In this document: positions 1 through 5,918 of the stretch, piece after piece
Numbering within the stretch: the first letter of the stretch is position 1
Layout: every line of letters starts with the position of its first letter
Assembly (NCBI GenBank): GCA_900540685.1
Contig: UQGS01000054.1
Location: 1-14,078, forward strand
DNA from: an uncultured Catenibacterium sp.
Lineage (GTDB): Bacteria; Bacillota_I; Bacilli_A; Erysipelotrichales; Coprobacillaceae
Length of the DNA stretch: 14,078 bases
Direction: 5' to 3'
Notes under the pieces: generated by a model
What the model saw: the letters and a program-made list of their open reading frames with translations, nothing else
What the model was told of the DNA's origin: nothing
Database searches by the model: none
Translations under genes and position numbers: made by a program

Positions 1-7
1 TTTAAAT

Positions 8-149
8 AAAAAAAGAGAGGAGCCTCAGCACCTCCCGCGATTGCAGGCTTCACAAGTATCTGCAATCTAATCACTGAAAAACCATAAAGAGAGGAGCCTC
101 GGCACCTCCCCCGATTGCAGGCTTCACAAGTATCTGCAATCTAATCACT
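8..149 (-). ncRNA. Tandemly duplicated small RNA
   Basis: Read on the minus strand, each 64-nt unit folds into two elements. The first is a hairpin with a perfect 8-bp stem, GATTGCAG/CTGCAATC, around a 13-nt loop (113-141 and 39-67). The second is a terminator hairpin, GAGG-T-GC / GC-T-CCTC, with a 4-nt loop (108-91 and 34-17). The downstream copy ends in seven U (14-8), a strong intrinsic terminator. The upstream copy ends in a broken U tract, so read-through to a ~140-nt dimer is likely, perhaps with some ~65-nt monomer. A promoter places the predicted start almost exactly at the first base of the first unit. No convincing reading frame is present. The family is unknown to me. The exposed G-rich linker and the loop could be pairing regions, but no target is visible. 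Confidence 0.6.
12..149. repeat. Two direct copies of a 64-bp unit, period 74 bp
   Basis: Copies at 12-75 and 86-149 differ at only two positions. These are A27 versus G101, in the terminator tetraloop, and G37 versus C111, in the linker between hairpins. Both changes fall in predicted unpaired bases, so both stems are intact in both copies. A 10-bp AT-rich spacer (76-85) separates them. Confidence 0.85.
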
Positions 150-154
150 AAAGT

Positions 155-183
155 AATATAACCCATATGGCACAGTAAGTCAA
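155..183 (-). promoter_or_regulatory. Minus-strand sigma-A-type promoter for the duplicated small RNA
   Basis: On the minus strand a -35 TTGACT (183-178) and a -10 TATATT (160-155) are separated by 17 bp, each matching 5 of 6 consensus bases. The predicted start is at about 148-149, the first base of the repeated unit. The fit between predicted start and repeat boundary is what makes this call convincing. Confidence 0.6.
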
Positions 184-187
184 TTGT

Positions 188-237
188 TGATAAGAAAAAG
201 ATGAAAAATTTCTGATAAGAAAAAGATGAAAAATTCT
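188..237. repeat. Two adjacent 25-bp direct repeats
   Basis: TGATAAGAAAAAGATG and the following AAAATT occur twice, at 188-212 and 213-237, with 23 identical bases and no spacer. The block begins 4 bp behind the -35 of the minus-strand promoter. It is therefore placed like a pair of activator sites or an AT-rich UP element. It could also act on the rightward gene at 347. No regulator is identifiable. Confidence 0.75.
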
Positions 238-253
238 AGAAAAAAATCTAGAA
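234..253. repeat. Inverted repeat with poly-A loop
   Basis: A perfect 7-bp stem TTCTAGA/TCTAGAA flanks six A. On the minus strand it is followed by a T-rich stretch, so it could be a weak leftward terminator or an operator. It lies in the 170-bp gap before the gene at 347, where no strong rightward promoter is visible. Confidence 0.45.
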
Positions 254-346
254 ACAAATCAGAAAGATACAAGAATAATTTTTGAGTTTTACGCAAGTCA
301 TGGAGGAATAAGTAAAAAGAATATATAATTAAAAAGAGGTGATACT

Positions 347-967
347 ATGAGAAAAAGTTCAATGTTATTTGAGGGAGGTAATGATATGGCAAGTAAAGAC
401 GGGTGGGATAAAAAATATAATCCTCACAAACAGTTTGATATTAATGTAGATGTGTATGACATGGTAGATGACTATTTAGACGCATTACGTGAAAGATGGA
501 AGGCTAGAGTAGACCCGCTTGGTGAATGTGATGAGTACATTGATATCTCAAAGTATAACGATTTTGAAGCATATGAAAAAGCAGTTAATATTTGTCTAGA
601 AAATCTTGAATGGCTGAAAGTTGCATCAGAATACGAAGAGTTTGATGTTCAAATGAATAATTATAAGACGGAAGATGACTATTTAGATGCTCTGACTAAG
701 AAGATTACAGAAAAGTATGATCCCGATGATGAGTTTTACGGTCTTGATCCTCTAGACTATGAATCACCAGATGAGTATCAATGTGAAATGAATAAAAGAA
801 AACATTGGAGACAGCAATATGATCCTTCCCATCAATATCCTGTGGATCCGTGTCATTATTATTATGAAGGAGACTATGTAGAAGCTATTAATGAATGGAA
901 GAATGTATCAGGTTTAGATGCAGAAAAAGTATCAGAGTCTGATAATGAGTCAGTATCTCAAGATTAA
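347..967 (+). CDS. Acidic tandem-repeat protein, five repeats (unknown function)
   Basis: This 206-residue protein has no signal peptide or membrane segment, so it is probably cytoplasmic. It consists of about five divergent repeats of ~30 residues at roughly 23-54, 55-88, 92-122, 123-156 and 158-186. The loose pattern is Y-D-P, an acidic stretch, V/L-D-P, D-Y, E/D-D-Y-L-D/E-A-L/I and W-K. Asp, Glu and Tyr dominate. The start has a good ribosome site (AGAGGTGAT) and its N-terminus aligns with that of the next gene, which supports it. A second start at 386 (MASKDG) also has a strong GGGAGGT site, so a shorter form is possible. The gene is 9 bp upstream of a paralog and surely cotranscribed with it. 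I recognise the repeat style from hypothetical proteins of gut Bacillota but know no function, and none is assigned. Confidence 0.85.
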   Translation: MRKSSMLFEGGNDMASKDGWDKKYNPHKQFDINVDVYDMVDDYLDALRERWKARVDPLGECDEYIDISKYNDFEAYEKAVNICLENLEWLKVASEYEEFDVQMNNYKTEDDYLDALTKKITEKYDPDDEFYGLDPLDYESPDEYQCEMNKRKHWRQQYDPSHQYPVDPCHYYYEGDYVEAINEWKNVSGLDAEKVSESDNESVSQD

Positions 968-976
968 GGTGATACT

Positions 977-1927
977 ATGGGAAGAATATCAACATTACTT
1001 CAAACAATTAAAGATATAAACAAAGAAAGATGGGTTAGAAAATATAATCCTCACCAAAGATTTTTTGTAGATGTAGATTGGTATCATACTGAAGAAGAGT
1101 ATTTAAATGCATTGCGTGATGATTGGAAATCTGAAGCAGATCCATTTGATGAATGTGATCATTATGTTGATGTATCACAATATGATAATTTTGAGGACTA
1201 TGAAAAAGCAGTTAATATGTGCTTAGAACATCTTGAATGGATTGAAGAAGTATCTAGATATGACGGCTTTGATGTTAATCCTAGAAATTATAAAAATGAG
1301 GATGCTTATCTAGATGCTCTCACAAATATAATAAAAGAAAAGTATGATCCAGAAGATGAATTCTATTCCCTTGATCCTCTGGACTATGATTCACCTGATA
1401 AATATATCTATGAAGTAAGTGAAAGAATACATTGGTTGGAACTATATGATCCAGACTATCAATATCCTGTTAATCCAAGCGATTTCAGCGATGAAGAAGA
1501 TTATGTAGAAGCTGTCAATGAGTGGAAGGACTATGTCGCAAGTCTTGATGCAGAATTAGATGAAGAAGAATCATTAGAGTCTCATGATATGAATGATTAT
1601 CGTGATAAAGCAATAAAACAAATGTCTAGGAGACGTCCAAACTTTGTTGAGCATCATTCGGATAATAAAGAAGAAGTTATTCAAGAAGAAAATGTATCTG
1701 AAGAAGATAAACAATCTTGGAAAGATAAACATAATTCCTTTAATACATTCAGTTCAGTAGATCCTACAAAGTATGATCATGAAAGTGATTATTTAGATGA
1801 TTTAAGATTAAAATGGAAAGAATACTATGATCCAACTGAAATGTATGATGTAGATCCAAAGGATTATGATAATGAAGAAGACTATATGGAAGCTATAAAG
1901 ATGTATATTAAATCAAAGTATAGATGA
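977..1927 (+). CDS. Acidic tandem-repeat protein, seven repeats (paralog of the upstream gene)
   Basis: This is a 316-residue soluble acidic protein. Its first five repeats (about 22-53, 54-87, 92-121, 122-155 and 157-185) match the upstream protein unit for unit, including the odd Cys-containing second repeat (D-E-C-D, A-V-N-x-C-L-E) and the S-P-D-K/E-Y fourth repeat. The pair therefore arose by whole-gene duplication, not independent repeat growth. A charged, probably disordered linker (about 186-253, with a basic R-R-R patch near 218-220) separates them from two further repeats at 254-282 and 284-312. The ribosome site AAGGTGAT and the surrounding bases copy those of the first gene. No strong intrinsic terminator follows; a 7-bp stem at 1928-1952 lacks a U tract. 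Function is unknown. Possible roles include a binding scaffold or an acidic metal- or protein-binding surface, but nothing in the context decides this. Confidence 0.88.
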   Translation: MGRISTLLQTIKDINKERWVRKYNPHQRFFVDVDWYHTEEEYLNALRDDWKSEADPFDECDHYVDVSQYDNFEDYEKAVNMCLEHLEWIEEVSRYDGFDVNPRNYKNEDAYLDALTNIIKEKYDPEDEFYSLDPLDYDSPDKYIYEVSERIHWLELYDPDYQYPVNPSDFSDEEDYVEAVNEWKDYVASLDAELDEEESLESHDMNDYRDKAIKQMSRRRPNFVEHHSDNKEEVIQEENVSEEDKQSWKDKHNSFNTFSSVDPTKYDHESDYLDDLRLKWKEYYDPTEMYDVDPKDYDNEEDYMEAIKMYIKSKYR

Positions 1928-2030
1928 TATTCTACTATGCATATTTAGAATACTCCGACATATAATATACGCTTACATTTGTGATAAACATAAAACATGT
2001 AAATAAATTTGCTTTTTTCGCAATAAACTG

Positions 2031-2058
2031 TTGACAAATGTTAATATCGGATTATTAT
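2031..2058 (+). promoter_or_regulatory. Promoter of the T-box/cstA transcript
   Basis: A perfect -35 TTGACA (2031-2036) lies 16 bp before TATTAT (2053-2058). The overlapping TTATAT at 2055 is an alternative -10. The predicted start near 2065 is just upstream of T-box Stem I. Confidence 0.7.
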
Positions 2059-2064
2059 ATAGGC

Positions 2065-2338
2065 ATACATATGAAACAGAGCGTTGAACAAGATACGATT
2101 TCTAATCCGCTTCCTATAGAGAGCATCCAGTTGGTGGAAAGGATGCAGGTAATGATTATGGGACCATCCCTTGTGAGCTGTTTTCTTGAAAGATAATAGT
2201 AAAGAAAGCCGTAATTTCTGCGTTAAAGAAATAGCATTCATGGGATGTGAAGTGGTGATGTAAATCACAATCTAAGTGGTACCGCGGAAACAAAGGTTTT
2301 CGTCTTAGGCAGGTCATTCTAAGACGAAAGCCTTTTTT
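2065..2338 (+). promoter_or_regulatory. T-box leader (tRNA-sensing riboswitch), probably isoleucine
   Basis: The conserved T-box core AGTGGTACCGCGG is at 2275-2287. Stem I closes with AAACAG/CTGTTT (2074-2079/2178-2183) and continues with ACAAG/CTTGT (2088-2092/2170-2174). Its upper part carries the usual GAGAG and TTGGTGGAAA elements between GCATCC and GGATGC. Stem III is GTGAT-GTAA-ATCAC (2255-2268). By its distance from the lower stem and the TGAGC motif, the specifier is best read as ATC (2166-2168, Ile). CAT (His) and ACC (Thr) overlap in neighbouring registers. The acceptor-binding bulge TGGT (2277-2280) requires a tRNA with discriminator A, which fits Ile and argues against His. In T-box biology uncharged tRNA stabilises the antiterminator and turns the gene on. 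The T-box identity is firm; the amino acid is tentative. Confidence 0.9.
2293..2338 (+). terminator. T-box-controlled intrinsic terminator
   Basis: A 16-bp stem, AAGGTTTTCGTCTTAG paired with CTAAGACGAAAGCCTT (one G-T pair), has a 10-nt loop and ends in six T. It begins directly after the T-box core and so competes with the antiterminator. Confidence 0.9.
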
Positions 2339-2383
2339 ATATCTGTTTTATATGTATAAAGTAATTCTGGGGGGAATTTAATT

Positions 2384-4090
2384 ATGAATGGTTTACTTTT
2401 ACTTGGATTAGCAGCCCTTATCCTAGTAGTAGCCTATCTATGTTATGGTCGCTATTTAGTAAAAACTTGGGGTATTGATCCTAATGCAACAACACCTGCT
2501 GTTGCAAAAGAAGATGGTGTAGACTATGTACCAACTAATAAATGGACAGTCTTCGCTCATCAGTTCTCATCTATCGCTGGTGCTGGACCAGTTACTGGAC
2601 CAGTTATGGCTATGATGTTTGGTTGGTTACCTGCATTCTTATGGGTAGTCATCGGTGGTGTATTCTTCGGTGCTGTACAGGATTTCGGTGCACTTTATGC
2701 TTCAGTTAAATCTGAAGGTAAGTCAATGGGTCAGATCATCGAAAAGTACATTGGTAGAACTGGTAAGAAATTATTCTTCTTATTCTGCTGGGTCTTCACA
2801 TTAATCGTTATTGCTGCTTTCGCAGATATGGTTGCTGGAACATTCAATGGTTTCAGTGCTGAAGGAGCTAAGCTTGCACCTAATGCCAGTGCTGCTTCTA
2901 TCTCTATTCTTTATGTATTTGTTGCTATGGCATTTGGTTTATTCTTACGTAAGGTTGATCTTGAAGGTTGGCCAAAAGTAGTACTTGGAATTGTATTGAT
3001 CGTTGCAATGCTTGCAGTTGGTATCAAGTTCCCAGTATATGCAACTAAAACAACTTGGATCTATTTAGTATTTGTTTATATTTTCTTTGCATCTGTTACA
3101 CCAATGTGGTTATTAAAAGGTCCACGTGACTACTTAACTACATTCCTATTCATCGGTATGATTGCTGCTGCAGTTGTAGGTGTATTTATGAGTAACCCAA
3201 CTGTTACTGTACCAGCATTCACTGGATTCAAATCAGCTACAGGAAGTTACTTATTCCCAACATTATTCGTAACTATCGCTTGTGGTGCCGTATCTGGTTT
3301 CCATTCTCTAGTATCTTCAGAAACATCTTCTAAGATGGTTAAGAATGAAAAAGATATGCTTCAGGTTGGTTATGGTTCAATGTTATTGGAATCATTACTT
3401 GCAGTATTAGTTATCGTAATCGTTGGTTCATTACCAAACTTAAAACAGACTGGTGTCTTAGATTCAGCTCTTGCGAATATGGCTTTAGCTGATACAGCTA
3501 CACCTTTCACTAAGTTCTCTGCTGGTGTTACTGGCTTAGTAGCACAGCTTGGTTTACCACAGTCTTGGGGACTTTGTATCATGACAATGTTCGTTTCAGC
3601 TCTTGCATTAACATCACTTGATGCAGTAGCTAGAATCTCACGTATGTCATTCCAGGAATTCTTCGAAGTAGAAGAAGGAGAAACTCCATCACAGCTTGTA
3701 TCTGTCTTAACTAATAAATACGTTTCTACACTCATTTCACTCTTCTTTGGTTATTTATTAAGCTTAGGCGGATATGTTAACATCTGGCCATTATTCGGTT
3801 CAGCCAACCAGTTATTAGCTGCAATGGTATTAATCTCTCTTGCTGTGTTCTTAAAAGTGACTGGAAGAAAAGGTTTCATGTTATATGTACCAATGGTATT
3901 AATGTTCATCGTTACTATGACAGCTTTAGTACAGGCTATCTATGCAATTGTAATGAAGTTATTTGTCACTGGTGGATTTGTATTAATGACAGATGGTTTA
4001 CAGTTAGTCGTTGCCGTATTATTAGTTGCTCTTGGTCTTATGATTACTTTCCATTCAACTGGTAAGTTAGTTAAGTCAAAAGCTGAATAA
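2384..4090 (+). CDS. cstA: CstA-family carbon starvation / peptide or pyruvate transporter
   Basis: This 568-residue polytopic inner-membrane protein belongs to the CstA family (E. coli members CstA and BtsT; about 700 residues there, with shorter forms in Bacillota). Family landmarks are the V-P-T-N-K-W and H-Q-F-S-S-I-A-G-A-G-P-V-T-G-P-V stretch (about 49-74), the G-A-V-Q-D-F-G-A-L segment (96-104), and a G-F-H-S-L-V-S-S-E-T-S motif near residue 310. About 14 or more hydrophobic helices are visible. Known relatives import peptides or pyruvate; the substrate cannot be read here. The ribosome site is a GGGGGGA run before the ATG. The gene stands alone between the T-box leader and a terminator. 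T-box control suggests a role in amino-acid supply, which favours peptide uptake over pyruvate; that is an inference. Confidence 0.93.
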   Translation: MNGLLLLGLAALILVVAYLCYGRYLVKTWGIDPNATTPAVAKEDGVDYVPTNKWTVFAHQFSSIAGAGPVTGPVMAMMFGWLPAFLWVVIGGVFFGAVQDFGALYASVKSEGKSMGQIIEKYIGRTGKKLFFLFCWVFTLIVIAAFADMVAGTFNGFSAEGAKLAPNASAASISILYVFVAMAFGLFLRKVDLEGWPKVVLGIVLIVAMLAVGIKFPVYATKTTWIYLVFVYIFFASVTPMWLLKGPRDYLTTFLFIGMIAAAVVGVFMSNPTVTVPAFTGFKSATGSYLFPTLFVTIACGAVSGFHSLVSSETSSKMVKNEKDMLQVGYGSMLLESLLAVLVIVIVGSLPNLKQTGVLDSALANMALADTATPFTKFSAGVTGLVAQLGLPQSWGLCIMTMFVSALALTSLDAVARISRMSFQEFFEVEEGETPSQLVSVLTNKYVSTLISLFFGYLLSLGGYVNIWPLFGSANQLLAAMVLISLAVFLKVTGRKGFMLYVPMVLMFIVTMTALVQAIYAIVMKLFVTGGFVLMTDGLQLVVAVLLVALGLMITFHSTGKLVKSKAE

Positions 4091-4100
4091 TATACATTAA

Positions 4101-4126
4101 AGTCCCTACATCTAGGGGCTTTTTTT
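4101..4126 (+). terminator. Intrinsic terminator of cstA
   Basis: AGTCCCT and AGGGGCT form a 7-bp stem with one G-T pair and a 6-nt loop, followed by seven T. It begins 11 bp after the cstA stop. The next ~230 bp (4128-4356) are very AT-rich; I see no gene or convincing structure there. Confidence 0.88.
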
Positions 4127-4356
4127 CATACCCTGAAAACAGGTGAAAATTAGTAAAATTAACTAATAGAATAACTTTACACGCATTAATATATTTATAA
4201 AATGTTATTAAATTAACATATTTATTACACTTAGGAATATCACAAAAATAGAAGCTATTCACTCATGAATATGTGAAATAATGCCAGTTTTGTAATTGTT
4301 AAAATCATAAATAACTATAATAGTGTTACATATTAAAAGAAATTTACAAAAGGGTA

Positions 4357-4385
4357 TTGACGAGTAAAAAAATGTTTCTTAAAAT
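4357..4385 (+). promoter_or_regulatory. Promoter of the structured RNA at 4391
   Basis: TTGACG (4357-4362) and TAAAAT (4380-4385) are separated by exactly 17 bp, each 5 of 6 consensus. The predicted start is near 4391, immediately before the first RNA stem. Confidence 0.65.
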
Positions 4386-4390
4386 AGACT

Positions 4391-4526
4391 TGTGTCTAGA
4401 GAGCGGACACAGCAAACTGCCCTGAAGCATGTTCTATAACTAGTCATGTAGAGCATGCTGGTTCCTAGAACCGGGGCACTTTGTTTTGTACAATCAGGCA
4501 TGATTCTTAGGAGTCATGTCTTTTAA
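4391..4526 (+). ncRNA. Stand-alone structured RNA of unknown family (three CUAG loops)
   Basis: Four stems can be drawn. A 5' hairpin is GTGTC/GACAC (4392-4410). A junction helix is CAAA-C-TGCCC paired with GGGCA-C-TTTG (4413-4422/4474-4483). It encloses an 11-bp hairpin AGCATGTTCTA/TAGAGCATGCT (4426-4459) and a 5-bp hairpin GGTTC/GAACC (4460-4472), giving a three-way junction. A terminator follows. All three apical loops contain the self-complementary CTAG (4396, 4440, 4465), so loop-loop kissing or dimerisation is possible. The RNA has its own promoter and terminator, and the next gene has a separate promoter. This favours a trans-acting RNA over a riboswitch for that gene. I do not recognise SRP, 6S, tmRNA or a known riboswitch core. 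Confidence 0.6.
4497..4524 (+). terminator. Intrinsic terminator of the structured RNA
   Basis: GGCATGATTC and GAGTCATGTC form a continuous 10-bp stem (two G-T pairs) with loop TTAG, followed by TTTTAATTTCTTTTT. It precedes the -35 of the MFS gene promoter by about 20 bp. Confidence 0.8.
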
Positions 4527-4545
4527 TTTCTTTTTGTGAAAAAAC

Positions 4546-4575
4546 TTGTAACCCTTTTAACTTCTCCGATATAAT
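4546..4575 (+). promoter_or_regulatory. Promoter of the MFS transporter gene
   Basis: TTGTAA (4546-4551) and a perfect TATAAT (4570-4575) are separated by 18 bp. This gives a short leader of about 20 nt containing GGGAGG (4591-4596) before the ATG at 4602. Confidence 0.68.
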
Positions 4576-4601
4576 ACTTAAGGTTATCGAGGGAGGAAAC
4601 T

Positions 4602-5762
4602 ATGAAACGCTTACAGATGAAATACAATTGTATCCAGTTCTTATATTGGATTACTAACTGTACGATTTTTGGTTATGTAGCCATTTTCTTACAATATAAA
4701 GGCTTATCAAATACAGAGATAGGGATCGTTACTGCAATGGGAAGTATTATGATGCTTATACTTTCAGCTAATATCTCTAATTTACCAAACAAGTATGAAA
4801 AGCTTACACCACATATTGTCATATTAGGTATCTATGCCATACTATTCGCATCATTTAGTGCCCTTTACTTTATCACATTACCTAAAGTAGTAGTGATGGT
4901 GCTTTATATCGCATTATTATTCCTAGTCACTTGTGTTGTCCCATTCCTATCACAATTCGCAATGGATTATGTCAAGATGGGTCATGACATCAACTTTGGA
5001 CTTGCAAGAGGTTTAGGGTCTTTCTCTTATGCATCAAGTGCCTTTTTAATGGGATACTTAGTAGAATGGTTAGAACCATCTGTTATCTATATCGTCTTTG
5101 TTATTTCAAGTATTCTATTTATCATTAATTTGTTGATCCTACCACATTCTACTATTAAGAATGTATCAACAGAAAAGCCAGCCAATCCATTTAGCCTCAT
5201 TACTAAATATAAGAAGTTCTTCTTCTTTTTACTAGGATTTGGTTTTGCGATTGCGGGTGCGACATCTTTATCTACTTACTTAATTAATATCGTTAAGAAG
5301 CTAGGAGGAGATTCTTCTTTCTATGGTATCGCGATCTTCTTTATGGCAGCCAGTGAAACACCAATTATGTCAATGGCTTATCTTTTAAAGAAGAGATTTG
5401 GTGCTGAGAAGTTGATTGTCTTTGGCTTACTCATGTATATCTTTAGAAACTTCTTAATTGCCTTAGCACCAAATCTTATTGTCTTATTAGTAGGTATGGT
5501 ATTCCAGGGAGTGTCTTATGGATTACTCTTTGCGACTTATACATATTATTGTAATGACGTCTTATCTGAATCAGATCAGATGGCAGGACAGACTCTTATC
5601 ACAATGATGGCTAATGGTTTTGGATTCTGTTTAGGTAATTACTTAGGTGGTGTCTTACAGGATACATTAGGACTACAAAGTATGTTGATTTTCGCAATGG
5701 TTGTTACTTTACTAGGTGCAGCTATTGGCTTATATACATATAAGTGTATGAAGGAAGATTAG
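4602..5762 (+). CDS. MFS transporter, LacY / MFS_1-like type
   Basis: This 386-residue protein has about 12 hydrophobic helices in two halves, split near residues 185-205 by a polar loop (K-P-A-N-P-F-S-L-I-T-K-Y-K-K) that opens the second half. The early sequence Q-F-L-Y-W-I-T-N-C and the Y-K-G-L-S-N-T-E-I-G loop are typical of the nucleoside- and oligosaccharide-proton symporter branch (LacY-like, MFS_1_like) of the major facilitator superfamily. In that branch cation-coupled uptake of sugars or nucleosides is usual. Substrate cannot be assigned. It is a single-gene unit with its own promoter and an unusually tight terminator. The neighbouring GlcNAc module makes a sugar substrate plausible but there is no shared transcript. 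The start is supported by GGGAGG at ideal spacing. Confidence 0.85.
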   Translation: MKRLQMKYNCIQFLYWITNCTIFGYVAIFLQYKGLSNTEIGIVTAMGSIMMLILSANISNLPNKYEKLTPHIVILGIYAILFASFSALYFITLPKVVVMVLYIALLFLVTCVVPFLSQFAMDYVKMGHDINFGLARGLGSFSYASSAFLMGYLVEWLEPSVIYIVFVISSILFIINLLILPHSTIKNVSTEKPANPFSLITKYKKFFFFLLGFGFAIAGATSLSTYLINIVKKLGGDSSFYGIAIFFMAASETPIMSMAYLLKKRFGAEKLIVFGLLMYIFRNFLIALAPNLIVLLVGMVFQGVSYGLLFATYTYYCNDVLSESDQMAGQTLITMMANGFGFCLGNYLGGVLQDTLGLQSMLIFAMVVTLLGAAIGLYTYKCMKED

Positions 5763-5776
5763 TCTTCCTTTTTTTT
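5751..5776 (+). terminator. Intrinsic terminator overlapping the MFS stop codon
   Basis: AAGGAAGA (5751-5758) pairs perfectly with TCTTCCTT (5763-5770) around loop TTAG, followed by T6. The last three codons form most of the 5' arm, and the stop codon lies in the loop. Confidence 0.9.
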
Positions 5777-5801
5777 ATTCGTAAAAAATGAGTGTATGGG
5801 G

Positions 5802-5829
5802 TTACATAATGGTATTAAAATGGTATAAT
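5802..5829 (+). promoter_or_regulatory. Extended -10 promoter of the PTS-antiterminator operon
   Basis: A perfect TATAAT (5824-5829) is preceded by TG at 5821-5822, the extended -10 form. A weak TTACAT (5802-5807) sits 16 bp upstream. The predicted start is near 5836. Confidence 0.65.
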
Positions 5830-5840
5830 TACCACGTTAT

Positions 5841-5879
5841 GAAAATATTACTGTTTTAGGTATTTAGTAATCTATTTTC
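5841..5879 (+). promoter_or_regulatory. Leader hairpin of the PTS operon
   Basis: GAAAATA-TTACT (5841-5852) pairs with AGTAA-(TC)-TATTTTC (5866-5879), a 12-bp stem with a 2-nt bulge. It starts a few bases after the predicted transcript start and has no U tract. It does not match the RAT consensus. It may protect the 5' end or bind a regulator. Confidence 0.4.
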
Positions 5880-5918
5880 AAACAATTAATATTTAGTGGT
5901 ACAGAAAAGGGAATTAAT

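Noticed and set aside
12..149. A peptide repeated on the minus strand (K-P-A-I-x-G-G-A-E-A-P-L-F) across both 64-bp units
   Set aside because: It has only a GTG start with no ribosome site, and the repetition follows from the duplicated hairpins. The second copy runs into the terminator U tract.
12..237. CRISPR array or mobile-element ends in the repeat-rich left edge
   Set aside because: There are only two copies of each repeat, with no variable spacers, transposase or terminal inverted repeats. Promoter and terminators explain the longer unit better.
324..329. TATAAT as the -10 for the gene at 347
   Set aside because: No -35 lies at the right distance, and a start about 7 bases later would fall inside the ribosome binding site. 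The real promoter of this pair was not identified.
2041..2268. Minus-strand 75-codon frame over the T-box leader
   Set aside because: It lies entirely within a conserved regulatory RNA on the other strand and resembles no protein.
4391..4601. Riboswitch controlling the MFS gene
   Set aside because: A separate promoter (TTGTAA-18-TATAAT) lies between the RNA terminator and the gene, and no known aptamer core was recognised. A regulated read-through cannot be fully excluded.
5836..5880. A RAT in the leader of the PTS operon
   Set aside because: The TTACT stretch recalls a RAT, but the GGATTG and GCAAAACC strands are missing and no terminator follows.
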